Positions 35,866 to 45,114 of a stretch of 64,000 nt of DNA are shown here, piece after piece. The DNA is from Castellaniella sp034674885. GTDB lineage: Bacteria > Pseudomonadota > Gammaproteobacteria > Burkholderiales > Burkholderiaceae_B. The number at the start of each line of letters is the position of its first letter. Position 1 is the first letter of the stretch. The stretch lies in the NCBI RefSeq assembly GCF_034674885.1, contig NZ_JAUCDS010000015.1, forward strand, positions 1 through 64,000. Direction: 5' to 3'. The notes under the pieces are model-generated. The model did not search any database, had not been told where the DNA came from, and saw only the letters and a program-made list of their open reading frames with translations. Position numbers and translations under genes: made by a program.

Positions 35866-36885
35866 ATGTCGTTCAAGATGAAAACCGTCGTGGCGGGCGT
35901 GGCCGCCGCCATGCTGGCCTCCGTGGCCGGACAGGCCTCGGCCGAGGTCAAAGACCGCAGCATGAAGTTCAGCTACGCCGTCAGCGCGACCAATCCCGTG
36001 GGCCTGGCCGCCCAGAAATTCATTGACGTCGCCAGCGAAAAGACGGGCGGCAAGTTCAAGATCACCGGCTATCCGGACGCCCAGCTGGGCAATGAAATAC
36101 AGTCCATGTCCTCCGCGCAGGGGGGCATTGTCGAACTGACGGTCGCCTCCACCGCTGGGGCGGCCAGCAACGTCAAGGAACTCGGGATCTTCGACTTGCC
36201 GTTCCTGTTCCATTCGGTTGAAGAAGCCGATGCCGTGGTGGACGGTCCCGTCGGGAAGCGCCTGCTGGACAAGTTTTCCAGCAAGAACTTGGTGGGGCTG
36301 TGCTACTGGGATTATGGGTTCCGCCAGGTCTCCAACAGCAAGCACCCGATTCGCAAGATCGAGGACTTCGACGGCCTGAAACTGCGGGTCCTGCAAAACC
36401 GCATTTATATCGATACGTTCAAGGCGCTGGGGGCCAATCCGCTGCCGCTGCCGTATCCGGAAACCTATACGGCCCTGGAAAGCAAGGCGATCGATGGGCA
36501 GGAAAGCTCCTTCCTGGTCACCAAAAGCAGCGGATACCAGGAAATCCAGAAGTACCTGACCGAAACCCAGCACGTCTTCCTGCCCGCGGTCGTGCTGGCC
36601 AGCAAGCGATTCTGGGATCGCCTGAGCCCCGATGAGCAGACTGTCCTGCGGGACTCCTGCGCGGAATCCGTGACGTATTTCCGTCAGGTCAGCCGCCAGA
36701 TGGAAAAGGATGTCGTCAAGGAACTGGAGGCCGCCGGCATGGAGTTCAACCAGATCGAGCCGGCGGAAAAAGCCCGGATGGTCGAAGCGACCGCTTCCGT
36801 GGCGGAGAAGTATAAGGCCGAATTGGGCGCGGACCTGGTCGACGAGACTCTGGCCACGATCCAGAAAGTCCGGAACAAGCAATAA
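35866..36885 (+). CDS. dctP: TRAP transporter substrate-binding protein (DctP family)
   Basis: Periplasmic solute receptor for a carboxylate-type substrate. The 339-residue protein has a signal peptide (about 1-26, cut after ASA) and the DctP fold. The Arg that normally clamps the substrate carboxylate is probably in GLKLRVLQNRIY near residue 170. TAGGAGAC precedes the ATG. DctQ and DctM genes follow. The bound compound is probably the precursor of the substrate of the surrounding FAH and SDR enzymes. Confidence 0.92.
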   Translation: MSFKMKTVVAGVAAAMLASVAGQASAEVKDRSMKFSYAVSATNPVGLAAQKFIDVASEKTGGKFKITGYPDAQLGNEIQSMSSAQGGIVELTVASTAGAASNVKELGIFDLPFLFHSVEEADAVVDGPVGKRLLDKFSSKNLVGLCYWDYGFRQVSNSKHPIRKIEDFDGLKLRVLQNRIYIDTFKALGANPLPLPYPETYTALESKAIDGQESSFLVTKSSGYQEIQKYLTETQHVFLPAVVLASKRFWDRLSPDEQTVLRDSCAESVTYFRQVSRQMEKDVVKELEAAGMEFNQIEPAEKARMVEATASVAEKYKAELGADLVDETLATIQKVRNKQ

Positions 36886-36904
36886 ACACGGGCGTCGAGC
36901 CTGG

Positions 36905-36954
36905 GGCGCGTCCGTCGGCGGCAAGCAGTCCGGAACCGACCGGACGCGCCTTTT
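36905..36954 (+). other. Intercistronic hairpin between dctP and dctQ
   Basis: GGCGCGTCCG-TCGG at 36905-36918 can pair with CCGA and CGGACGCGCC ending at 36950, with TTTT after it. Likely stabilises the dctP message or causes partial termination, so that the receptor is made in excess over the membrane subunits. Confidence 0.55.
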
Positions 36955-36972
36955 CAATCGGGAGCATCAGCC

Positions 36973-37485
36973 ATGACAAAGCTGATCAAAACCTATTTTT
37001 CCCTGCTGAAAGTCGTCATCGTCCTGTGTCTGGCGGCGATGGTCGTGATGGTGTTCGCCAATGTGGTGATGCGCTATGTGTTCAATACGGGGCTGCCCGT
37101 GTCGGAGGAACTGGCGCGCTGGTGTTTCGTCTGGCTGACGTTCCTGGGCGCGATTCTGGTGCTGCATGAACGGTCCCACCTCGGGGTGGACGTGGTGGTG
37201 CAGATCATGCCGCCGAAAGTCCGTAAATGCTGCCTGACGCTTGCTTCCTTGTTGATGCTCTATGCGACGTGGCTGGTATTGATGGGCAGCATCGAACAGA
37301 CGCGCCTGAACTATGAGGCGACCGCGCCGGCCTCGGGCCTGTCGCAAGCCTGGTTCTTCGGCGTGGGCGTCGTCTTCGCCATCTCGACGGGAGGCATCCT
37401 GCTGTATCAGTTGTACGTGCTGATCCGCACGCCTGCGGCCGATCTGGAATCCATAGCGACCAACACTTCCTCCGGAGCCGATTGA
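36973..37485 (+). CDS. dctQ: TRAP transporter small permease (DctQ family)
   Basis: Four-helix small membrane subunit of a Na+-driven TRAP importer. The 170-residue protein has hydrophobic segments at about 12-38, 50-68, 92-112 and 128-150. The family block FANVVMRYVFNTGLPVSEELARW is partly visible around residues 28-50. GGGAG precedes the ATG. The stop overlaps the dctM ATG by 1 nt. Confidence 0.9.
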   Translation: MTKLIKTYFSLLKVVIVLCLAAMVVMVFANVVMRYVFNTGLPVSEELARWCFVWLTFLGAILVLHERSHLGVDVVVQIMPPKVRKCCLTLASLLMLYATWLVLMGSIEQTRLNYEATAPASGLSQAWFFGVGVVFAISTGGILLYQLYVLIRTPAADLESIATNTSSGAD

Positions 37486-38765
37486 TGACGCTCGCATTGT
37501 TCATTGTTGTCCTGTTCGTCGGGCTTGCCATCGGGCTGCCGGTCGCCTATGCCCTGATTCTGACGGGCGTGGCGCTGATGTACCAGCTGGATTTCTTCGA
37601 CGCGCAGATCGTCGCCCAGAATCTGTTGAATGGCGCCGACAGCTTTCCCCTGATGGCCGTTCCGTTCTTCATGCTCGCCGGCGCCGTGATGAATGCGGGC
37701 GGGCTATCGCAACGGATCGTGAATCTGGCGCTGGCGCTCGTTGGACACATTCGCGGTGGCCTGGGGTATGTCACCATCCTGGCGGCCAGCATCCTGGCCA
37801 GTCTTTCCGGTTCCGCAGCGGCCGATGCCGCCGCATTGTCGGCCTTGCTGGTGCCGATGATGATGAAGGCGGGAAATTCCAGGGGGCGGTCGGGCGGGCT
37901 GGTGGCCTCTTCGGGGATCATCGCTCTGGTCATTCCGCCCTCCATCGGCCTGATCCTGATCGGGGTCACCGGAAACATTTCCATCACGGGCCTGTTCATG
38001 GCGGGGATCGTGCCGGGGATTCTGATGGCCCTGTGCCTGTGCGTGACCTGGTTTCTGGTGTCGCGCCGGGAAAAGGTGGCGCCGCTGCCCAAGGTTCCCG
38101 CCCGGGAAGTGCTGTCCCTGGTGATCAAGAGCTTCTGGGCGCTGCTGCTGCCCGTGATCATCATCGTCGGGCTGCGCTTCGGCGTGTTCACGCCGACCGA
38201 GGCCGGCGTGGTGGCGGCCGTCTATGCCCTGTTCGTGGCGACGTGCATCTATCGCGAACTGCGGCTGAGTCAGCTGTACGAAGTCTTTCTGGAATCCGCC
38301 AAGATGAGCGCGATGGTGATGTTCCTGGTCGCCGCCGCGCTCGTGTCGGGATGGATGATCACGATCGCCGGCCTGCCTCATCAGGTGATGGCGCTGGTGG
38401 AACCCGTCAAGGATTCCCCCACCTTGCTCATGCTGGTGATCGTCGGCCTGGTCCTGGTGGTCGGGACGGCGATGGACATGATTCCGATCGTGCTGATCCT
38501 GATCCCCGTCCTGTTGCCGGCCGTGGTGGCGGCGGGTATCGATCCCGTGTATTTCGGCATCGTGTTCATGCTGGCCTGCTCCATCGGACTGATCACGCCG
38601 CCCGTGGGCGCCGTGCTCAATGTGGTGGCCGGCGTGACCAAGGCTCGGATGATCGAAGTCATCGTGGGGGTATGGCCGTTTTTGGTGGCGCAATGCGTGG
38701 CTTTGCTGCTGCTGGTCCTCTTCCCCCAGCTGGTGCTGGCCCCCTATCGATGGATCATGGGATAG
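37485..38765 (+). CDS. dctM: TRAP transporter large permease (DctM family)
   Basis: Polytopic Na+-coupled permease subunit, 426 residues with about 11-12 membrane segments. The start is the ATG at 37485 behind CCGGAG; a TTG one codon earlier is possible. The conserved GSAAADAAALSALLVPMM segment near residue 105 and the ITPPVGAVLNVVAG segment near 365 match the DctM transport core. It overlaps dctQ by 1 nt and is followed by two SDR genes on the same strand. Confidence 0.93.
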   Translation: MTLALFIVVLFVGLAIGLPVAYALILTGVALMYQLDFFDAQIVAQNLLNGADSFPLMAVPFFMLAGAVMNAGGLSQRIVNLALALVGHIRGGLGYVTILAASILASLSGSAAADAAALSALLVPMMMKAGNSRGRSGGLVASSGIIALVIPPSIGLILIGVTGNISITGLFMAGIVPGILMALCLCVTWFLVSRREKVAPLPKVPAREVLSLVIKSFWALLLPVIIIVGLRFGVFTPTEAGVVAAVYALFVATCIYRELRLSQLYEVFLESAKMSAMVMFLVAAALVSGWMITIAGLPHQVMALVEPVKDSPTLLMLVIVGLVLVVGTAMDMIPIVLILIPVLLPAVVAAGIDPVYFGIVFMLACSIGLITPPVGAVLNVVAGVTKARMIEVIVGVWPFLVAQCVALLLLVLFPQLVLAPYRWIMG

Positions 38766-38806
38766 CGCCGGCGTGAAACGCAGGCTTGGTCAATGGAGAA
38801 AGCACG

Positions 38807-39586
38807 ATGGATATGAATGAGTTGCAGGGCTGCCGAGTCATGGTCTCCGCCGGCGCGTCGGGCATCGGCCTGACGATCGCCCGGGCCTTCCTGGCGGCCG
38901 GCGCTCGCGTCGAGGTCTGCGATGTGTCGGACGATGCCTTGCGCCAGGCGGGGGACGGTACGGGCGGACTGGGCACGCACTTGGCGGACGTATCCGATGC
39001 CGGGGCGGTCGATCGCTGGTTCGACAAGGCATTGGGCGCCCTGGGCGGCCTGGATGTGCTCGTCAACAATGCCGGGGTGGCGGGTCCGACCGGCGCGATG
39101 GAAGATCTGTCCGAAGAGGACTGGGACCGCACGATGTCCGTCAACGTGCGGGGCCATTTCCTGTGCACGCGCCGTGCGATTCCCGCGCTCAAGCAGTCGG
39201 GGCGCGCGGCCATCATCAACATCAGTTCGGTCGCGGGACGCCTGGGCTATCCGTTCCGGACTCCCTACGCGGCGTCGAAGTGGGCCGTGATCGGAATGAC
39301 GCAAAGTCTGGCCATCGAACTCGGGCCTCATGACATCACGGTCAATGCGGTACTGCCGGGCATCGTGGAGAGCCGTCGCGTCACCGAGGTGCTGGCCTCA
39401 AAGGCGCTCCTGCAGGGCATCACGGAAGACGCGTTGCGGGCGGAGGTTCTCGAACACGTGTCGCTGAACCGCATGGTGCCGATGACGCACATCGCCGATA
39501 CCGCGCTGTTTCTGGCTTCGCCCGCCGGCCGCAGCATCACCGGACAGAGCATGAATGTGTGCGCCGGCGTGCGGGCCTTGCGCTGA
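38807..39586 (+). CDS. SDR-family oxidoreductase
   Basis: Classical short-chain dehydrogenase, 259 residues from the ATG at 38807 behind GGAGAAAG. The cofactor loop reads SAGASGIG instead of the usual TGGASGIG. NNAGVAG, the catalytic Ser in NISSVAG and the YAASK Tyr/Lys pair are intact. The acidic residue after beta-2 (VCDVS) favours NAD. Probably oxidises a hydroxy-acid or sugar-acid intermediate imported by the TRAP system. Confidence 0.85.
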   Translation: MDMNELQGCRVMVSAGASGIGLTIARAFLAAGARVEVCDVSDDALRQAGDGTGGLGTHLADVSDAGAVDRWFDKALGALGGLDVLVNNAGVAGPTGAMEDLSEEDWDRTMSVNVRGHFLCTRRAIPALKQSGRAAIINISSVAGRLGYPFRTPYAASKWAVIGMTQSLAIELGPHDITVNAVLPGIVESRRVTEVLASKALLQGITEDALRAEVLEHVSLNRMVPMTHIADTALFLASPAGRSITGQSMNVCAGVRALR

Positions 39587-39663
39587 GACCTGTGTTTTTA
39601 CCCGTTCCCGAGGCTGCATTGGAAGGTCGCGGGGCGTGGATGGATTCGATTTGCGGAGTGGAC

Positions 39664-40443
39664 ATGAATACTGAATATCTGAAGGACATGTTCGGCCTGG
39701 AGGGCCGGACCGCGCTGATCACCGGTTCGGGCTCGGGCCTGGGTTATGCGATGGCCGTGGCGCTCGGCAAGGCCGGGGCCCGGGTGATCGTCAACGATCT
39801 GTCGCTGGAACGCTGCGAGGCGGCCGTGGGGGAACTGGCGGCTCAGGGCATCGAGGCCCGCCCGGCGCCCTTCGACGTCTCCGATCACGAGCAGGTGCGC
39901 CAGGCTGTCCTGGGCCTGGAGTCGGCCGGATGGGGGGTCGACGTGCTGGTCAGCAATGCGGGCAACCAGAACCGGATGCCGCTGATCGAGCAGGCGCCCG
40001 AAGCCTGGCGATCGTTGTTCAAGGTGCACGTCGACGGCGCATTCAATTGCGTGCAGGCGGTTCTGCCCCGGATGGTCGCCCAGGGCGAGGGCCGCATCGT
40101 GCTGATGGCCTCTGTGGCGTCCATGGCAAGCATGCCGGGCATATCGGCATACGCTTCCGCCAAGGGGGCCCTGGCGGCCATGACGCGCGCGGTTGCGGTC
40201 GAATATGGGGAAAAGGGCGTCTGCTGCAATGCACTGGCCCCCGGTTTCGTGCGGACGCAGTTCACCGCCGCTCTGCAGGAAAAAGAGCAGTTCAATACTT
40301 TCTTGGAGCATTCGGTGCCGCTCAAGCGCTGGGCGACGCCCGAGGACATCGCCCCTGCGGTGCTGTATCTCGCGTCGCGCGCGGGGAGCTTTGTGAATGG
40401 CCATGTGCTGGCCATCGACGGCGGGCTGCTGGCCCGGATGTAG
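39664..40443 (+). CDS. SDR-family oxidoreductase
   Basis: Second classical SDR, 259 residues from the ATG at 39664, 5 nt after GGAG; an ATG at 39640 is in frame. It has ITGSGSGLGYAMA for cofactor, SNAGNQ, LMASVASM with the catalytic Ser, and YASAK. The C-terminus GHVLAIDGGLLARM resembles gluconate 5-dehydrogenase or 3-oxoacyl reductase groups. The acidic VNDLS after beta-2 favours NAD. Probably acts in sequence with the upstream SDR. Confidence 0.86.
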   Translation: MNTEYLKDMFGLEGRTALITGSGSGLGYAMAVALGKAGARVIVNDLSLERCEAAVGELAAQGIEARPAPFDVSDHEQVRQAVLGLESAGWGVDVLVSNAGNQNRMPLIEQAPEAWRSLFKVHVDGAFNCVQAVLPRMVAQGEGRIVLMASVASMASMPGISAYASAKGALAAMTRAVAVEYGEKGVCCNALAPGFVRTQFTAALQEKEQFNTFLEHSVPLKRWATPEDIAPAVLYLASRAGSFVNGHVLAIDGGLLARM

Positions 40444-40517
40444 GCAAGCGGGGTCGCGCGCGGCTGCCTGCCAGGCGCCGGCCGTCCGGCATTCTGTGAA
40501 ACGAGGAGAGGCGGTTT

Positions 40518-40850
40518 ATGAGTCAGTCGGATCTGTTCCTGCACGTCGTGATGATGCAGTTCGATGATCGTGTCGATGCGCGGTTCCACCAACAGGTGAA
40601 GGATCATGCGGATCGGGTCAGGCGCGAGTGCGAGGGCATCGTGCTGTACCACTACGGTGAAAACACGGCGGACCGGTCACAGGGGTACACGCACGCCACC
40701 AGCGCGCTTTTCACCAGCGCGGGCGCCCATGATGCCTATCAGACAAGCCCGGCGCACGTCGCCATGAAAGAATTCATGATGGGGCGCATCCAGCGGATCG
40801 TTGTGCACGATACGGCCGTCCCCGCGTCCGAGGCCGGCCGGCCGGATTGA
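40518..40850 (+). CDS. Dabb-domain (stress-responsive A/B barrel) protein
   Basis: Small dimeric ferredoxin-like barrel protein of 110 residues. The Dabb pattern LHVVMMQFDDRVDARF starts near residue 8, and HDAYQTSPAHVAMKEFM is the second signature. ACGAGGAGAGG precedes the ATG. As last gene of the cluster it may be an isomerase, mutase or binding protein; its role cannot be told from sequence. It ends 10 nt from the convergent phosphomannomutase gene. Confidence 0.82.
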   Translation: MSQSDLFLHVVMMQFDDRVDARFHQQVKDHADRVRRECEGIVLYHYGENTADRSQGYTHATSALFTSAGAHDAYQTSPAHVAMKEFMMGRIQRIVVHDTAVPASEAGRPD

Positions 40851-40860
40851 AGCCGACGCT

Positions 40861-42246
40861 TCAGAACGGCAGTTCCCGCCCCGGCAGCAGGGTGTGGATC
40901 GCGTCGCGGAATTCCGCCTGGATCCGCGCCAGGGCTTCGGGCGTATCGCCTTCGAAGCGCAGCACCACCACGGGGGTCGTGTTGGATGCGCGCGCCAGGC
41001 CGAAGCCGTCGGCGTATTCGGCGCGGATGCCGTCGATGGTGATGCGGTCCTGGGCCGAGGGAAAATGACCTTCGGTCTGCAGGCGGTGCACGAACGCGTG
41101 CGGTTCGCCTTCGGCCATGGGCAGCTTCAGTTCGGGGGTGGAAATTCCCTGGGGCAGGGATTCCAGCAATTGGCTGGGGTTGTCGCTGCGCGACAGGATT
41201 TCCAGCAGGCGCGCGCCAGCGTAGAGCCCGTCGTCGAAGCCGAACCAGCGTTCCTTGAAGAAGATGTGACCGCTCATTTCGCCGGCCAGCGGGGCGCCGG
41301 TTTCGGCCAGGCGGGCCTTGATCAGGGAATGGCCGGTCTGCGACATCAGCGGCACGCCGCCCGCGTCGCGGATGGCTTGCCCCAGGTGACGGCTGCACTT
41401 CACGTCGAAAATGATGCCTGCGCCTGGTTCGCGCTGCAGGATGTCGCGGGCGAACAGGATCATCTGGCGGTCGGGCCAGATGATCTGGCCTGATTTCGTC
41501 ACGACGCCCAGGCGGTCGGCATCGCCGTCGAACGCCAGCCCCACGTCGCAGCCAGTGCGCTGCAGATGGTCGATCAGGTCCTGCAGATTGTGGGGGTCGG
41601 CCGGATCCGGGTGGTGATTGGGGAAGTTTCCGTCCACCGTGCAGAAGAGCTCGTCCACCGTGCAGCCCAGGGCGCGGAACAGGCGGCTGGCGGCCACGGC
41701 GCCCACGCCGTTGCCGCAGTCGATGGCAATGTGCAGAGGGCGGGCCAGCTGGACGTGATCGGCGATGCGCTGCACATAGGTGTCGACCAGGTCATGGGAT
41801 TGCGCTCGGCCCGGGGGGATGCCCTGCGGCGCCTGGATGTCGGCCATGCGGGTGCGCAACGCCTGGATGCCTGCACCGTGCAGGGTGCGCCCGCCCATCA
41901 TCAGTTTGAAGCCGTTGTAGTCAGGCGGGTTGTGGCTGCCGGTGATGGCTACGCCTGATCCGCTGCCATCCAGGTGGGCGGCGAAATACACCAGCGGGGT
42001 GTGCACCAGCCCCAGGTCCACGGTGTCGATGCCGCCCGCGTGCAGGCCTGCCTGCAGCGCGGACGACAGGCCGGGGCTGCTGAGTCGACCGTCGTGACCG
42101 ACGACCAGGCTGCGGATGTTTTCCAGGCGAGCCTGGGCGGCCAGCGCCAGGCCCAGGGTGTAGGCGAACACGTCGTTGAGCTGATCTGGGACGGTGCCCC
42201 GGATGTCGTAGGCTTTGAAGACGGAAGCGGGAAAGGATGTGGACAC
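40861..42246 (-). CDS. Phosphomannomutase/phosphoglucomutase
   Basis: Interconverts hexose 1- and 6-phosphates, supplying GDP-mannose or UDP-glucose precursors for LPS and surface glycans. The start is the GTG at 42246, giving 461 residues starting (M)STSFPASVFKAYDIRG, the usual N-terminus; the frame is open 27 codons upstream. The phosphoserine loop TGSHNPPDYNGFK and the Mg loop DGDADRLG are intact. It resembles the AlgC/ManB group. It is divergent from the FAD-linked oxidase gene. Confidence 0.92.
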   Translation of the reverse strand: MSTSFPASVFKAYDIRGTVPDQLNDVFAYTLGLALAAQARLENIRSLVVGHDGRLSSPGLSSALQAGLHAGGIDTVDLGLVHTPLVYFAAHLDGSGSGVAITGSHNPPDYNGFKLMMGGRTLHGAGIQALRTRMADIQAPQGIPPGRAQSHDLVDTYVQRIADHVQLARPLHIAIDCGNGVGAVAASRLFRALGCTVDELFCTVDGNFPNHHPDPADPHNLQDLIDHLQRTGCDVGLAFDGDADRLGVVTKSGQIIWPDRQMILFARDILQREPGAGIIFDVKCSRHLGQAIRDAGGVPLMSQTGHSLIKARLAETGAPLAGEMSGHIFFKERWFGFDDGLYAGARLLEILSRSDNPSQLLESLPQGISTPELKLPMAEGEPHAFVHRLQTEGHFPSAQDRITIDGIRAEYADGFGLARASNTTPVVVLRFEGDTPEALARIQAEFRDAIHTLLPGRELPF

Positions 42247-42384
42247 GTTGGGTCTCGGGCGAAGGATGGAGTGGGCTGCGGCGGGCCGGTCCCGAAAACC
42301 TCGTCGGGCGCTCAGCGGCAGCGGCACCGCTCATTATCGCCGATTACAATGGGGGCCTCTTGGCGCATACGGGATTGTCAGTTC

Positions 42385-43797
42385 ATGGATCATCTGGATG
42401 CTTTGCGGGCGGTGGTCGGTGCATCGCATGTCTTGACCGGGGACGACGCCCGGTCTTACGAGATTGATTGGCGCGAACGCTACCAGGGCCGCTCCCTGGC
42501 CGTGGTGCGTCCGGGCAGCACGGCAGAAGTCGCGGCCGTCATGCGCTATTGCGCGCGGGCCGGGATGCCGGTGATCCCCCAGGGGGGCAATACCGGTTTG
42601 TGCGGCGGGGCCACGCCCGATGAGTCGGGCAGTGCGGTGATCCTGTCCCTGCAGCGACTGAACCGGATTCGCGGCATCGATACGGACAACGACACCATGG
42701 ACGTCGAGGCCGGCTGCATACTGCAGTCAGTGCAGCAGGCCGCGCGCGAGGCGGGCCGCCTGTTTCCGCTCAGTCTGGCGGCCGAAGGCAGCTGCACCAT
42801 CGGTGGCAACCTGGCAACCAATGCCGGGGGCACGCAGGTGCTGCGCTACGGCAATATGCGCGAACTGACACTGGGCCTGGAAGTCGTCACGGCGCAGGGG
42901 GACATCTGGCACGGCCTGCGCGGCCTGCGCAAGGACAACACCGGCTACGACCTGCGTGATCTGTACATCGGCAGCGAGGGCACCCTGGGGGTGATCACGG
43001 CGGCCACGCTGAAACTGCACCCGCTGCCCGTGGCTCGCTGCACCGCGCTGCTGGCGCTGGATTCCATCGAATCGGCCATCGTCATGCTGGGCCGGGCCCG
43101 GTCCGGGCTGGGGGCGTCCCTGACCGGGTTCGAGTTGATGGCGGGCAACTGCCTGCAGGATGTCGTGCGCTGCTTTCCGCAGCAGCGCCTGCCCTTCGAG
43201 GGCGCCTCGGCCGAGTTGCCCTGGTTCGCCTTGCTGGAACTGTCCGACAGCGAATCCGAGGCCCACGCCCGCGAACGGTTCGAGGTCGTCATCGGCGAGG
43301 CCATCGAGGCCGGCTGCGTACAGGATGCGGTGGTTGCGGAATCCATGGCGCAGAGCCACGCGCTGTGGCATCTGCGCGAAAGCATCCCGTTGGCTGAAAA
43401 GGAATCCGGCAAGAGCATCAAGCACGATGTCTCGATCCCGGTGTCGCGCATGTCGGAATTCGTCCTGGGCACCAATGCGGCCCTGCAGGCGGCGTTCCCG
43501 GGTATCCGGCACGTGATCTTCGGGCATCTGGGCGACGGCAACCTGCACTATAACGTGGCGCGCGGCGCCGATTGGGCAGAAGGCCAACTGCTGGCGCGCC
43601 AGGATGATGTGTATGCCCTGGTGCATCAGCGGGTGCATGCCGTGGGCGGGTCGATCAGCGCCGAACACGGGGTGGGGCAACTGAAGCGCGACGTCCTGCC
43701 GCAGTTCAAGGACCCGGTCGAGATGGCCCTGATGCATCGCATCAAGGCCGCCCTGGATCCCCATGGCATCATGAATCCCGGCAAGGTCCTGAACTGA
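42385..43797 (+). CDS. FAD-linked oxidase, D-2-hydroxyglutarate/D-lactate dehydrogenase type
   Basis: VAO-family flavoenzyme oxidising a D-2-hydroxy acid. The ATG at 42385 gives 470 residues. The FAD-binding PCMH domain (about 30-215) contains PQGGNTGLCGGATP and NLATNAGGTQVLRYGN. The C-terminal oxidase domain (about 220-468) contains the metal-binding type motif HVIFGHLGDGNLHYN and AEHGVGQLKRD. It is closer to D2HGDH-like enzymes than to GlcD, as no glcE or glcF genes follow. Confidence 0.88.
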   Translation: MDHLDALRAVVGASHVLTGDDARSYEIDWRERYQGRSLAVVRPGSTAEVAAVMRYCARAGMPVIPQGGNTGLCGGATPDESGSAVILSLQRLNRIRGIDTDNDTMDVEAGCILQSVQQAAREAGRLFPLSLAAEGSCTIGGNLATNAGGTQVLRYGNMRELTLGLEVVTAQGDIWHGLRGLRKDNTGYDLRDLYIGSEGTLGVITAATLKLHPLPVARCTALLALDSIESAIVMLGRARSGLGASLTGFELMAGNCLQDVVRCFPQQRLPFEGASAELPWFALLELSDSESEAHARERFEVVIGEAIEAGCVQDAVVAESMAQSHALWHLRESIPLAEKESGKSIKHDVSIPVSRMSEFVLGTNAALQAAFPGIRHVIFGHLGDGNLHYNVARGADWAEGQLLARQDDVYALVHQRVHAVGGSISAEHGVGQLKRDVLPQFKDPVEMALMHRIKAALDPHGIMNPGKVLN

Positions 43798-43874
43798 CCC
43801 TTGCGCGTCCGGGCGCCTGCCGCCCGGCGTCGGGTATCATGGCGCCGTTTTCAACCTTCTCGGAGTTCTCCGAC

Positions 43875-44219
43875 ATGACGATTCAACGCATCGAACCCGG
43901 CAAGCGCATGAGCGGCGCTGTCGTGCATGGCAATACCGTGTATCTGGCCGGCCAGACCGGAACGGGCGACGACGTCCAGGCCCAGGCGCGTTCGGCCCTG
44001 GCGAAAGTCGATGAGCTGCTGGCAAAGGCCGGCAGCGACAAATCGAAGATCCTGCAGGCCACGATCTGGCTGCGCGACATGGCTGATTTCGACGCCATGA
44101 ACCCGGTCTGGGAAGCCTGGATCGACCCGGCCAATCCCCCGGCTCGCGCCACCGGCGAGGCCCGCCTGGCCGGCCCGAATCTGAAATTCGAAGTCATCAT
44201 CGTCGCCGCGCGCGACTGA
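43875..44219 (+). CDS. RidA/YjgF-family protein
   Basis: Small trimeric protein, 114 residues, of the Rid family; RidA members hydrolyse reactive enamines and imines. The ATG at 43875 follows a CGGAG; an in-frame start at 43839 lacks similarity. GNTVYLAGQTG, the central helix and PARATGEARLAGP are visible. The region of the substrate Arg differs from canonical RidA, suggesting a Rid2/Rid3-type member without proven deaminase activity. Confidence 0.87.
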   Translation: MTIQRIEPGKRMSGAVVHGNTVYLAGQTGTGDDVQAQARSALAKVDELLAKAGSDKSKILQATIWLRDMADFDAMNPVWEAWIDPANPPARATGEARLAGPNLKFEVIIVAARD

Positions 44220-44227
44220 TGGATGTG

Positions 44228-44258
44228 CCGGCCCGCAGGATATGCATCGGCGGGCCGG
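44228..44258. terminator. Bidirectional hairpin between ridA-like gene and mutM
   Basis: CCGGCCCGC (44228-44236) pairs perfectly with GCGGGCCGG (44250-44258). It lies between convergent stops, as expected for a shared terminator, though the T-run is weak. Confidence 0.5.
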
Positions 44259-44261
44259 ATC

Positions 44262-45089
44262 TTACCGTTTCTGACACTGCGGGCAGAAATACGTAGCCCG
44301 TTGTCCCTGCACGATACGGCGGATGGGGCTGGCGCAGCGCGGGCAGGGTTGGCCGTCGCGTTCATAGACGGCTGCGTGCAGCGTGAAGTACGCCCCTGGC
44401 GTGCCCTGGGCATTGACATAGTCACGCAGCGTGCTGCCGCCCGATTCCAGTGCCTGGCTCAGGGTCTGCAAGATGGCGGCATGCAGGCGCGCGCAGCGCG
44501 GCCGCGATAGGCGGTCGCCCGGTGCGCGAGGGTCGATGCCGGCCTGGTACAGGGATTCCGAGGCATAGATATTGCCGACCCCGACGACGATGCGCCCGCC
44601 CAGCAGCAGCTGCTTGATGGATTGGCGGCGCCCATGCACCCCTGCGTAGAGGGCGTCGGGTGTGAAGTCGGGCCCGAAGGGCTCGCTGCCCAGACTTGCC
44701 AGCAGCGGGTGATCGCCGATGTCGCCGGACTGGGCCGGATGCCAGAGCACGGCCCCGAATCGACGCGGATCGTGCAAGAGAAAACGGGCATCGTCGAACA
44801 CCCATTCCACATGGTCGTGCTTGCGCAGGGGCTCGTCCATCGGCACCCGTCGCAGGGAACCGGACATGCCCAGGTGCACGATCTGGGTGCCGTGATCGAA
44901 CCGGATCAGCAGGTATTTTCCCCGCCGCTCGCAGGCCAGCACCTGGGTGTTGTTGAGCAGGGCCGGCAGGTCCGGTGGAATGGGCCAGCGCAGGCGGGGT
45001 TCATGCACAATCAGTTGCCGCAGGATACGACCGGGCATGATCGTGGCAATTCCACGACGCGTTGTTTCGACTTCTGGCAGTTCAGGCAT
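44262..45089 (-). CDS. mutM: Formamidopyrimidine-DNA glycosylase
   Basis: Bifunctional glycosylase/AP lyase removing 8-oxoguanine and ring-opened purines. The 275-residue protein begins MPELPEVETTRRG, with the catalytic Pro2 and Glu3. A helix-two-turn-helix region follows the central Lys. The C-terminal zinc finger CPRCASP...CPQC is intact. The start is fixed by the N-terminal Pro; the frame is open about 65 codons further upstream, without meaning. It is divergent from the TPR gene. Confidence 0.96.
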   Translation of the reverse strand: MPELPEVETTRRGIATIMPGRILRQLIVHEPRLRWPIPPDLPALLNNTQVLACERRGKYLLIRFDHGTQIVHLGMSGSLRRVPMDEPLRKHDHVEWVFDDARFLLHDPRRFGAVLWHPAQSGDIGDHPLLASLGSEPFGPDFTPDALYAGVHGRRQSIKQLLLGGRIVVGVGNIYASESLYQAGIDPRAPGDRLSRPRCARLHAAILQTLSQALESGGSTLRDYVNAQGTPGAYFTLHAAVYERDGQPCPRCASPIRRIVQGQRATYFCPQCQKR

Positions 45090-45114
45090 GGCGGGGTGAT
45101 AACATCCTCTTTCG

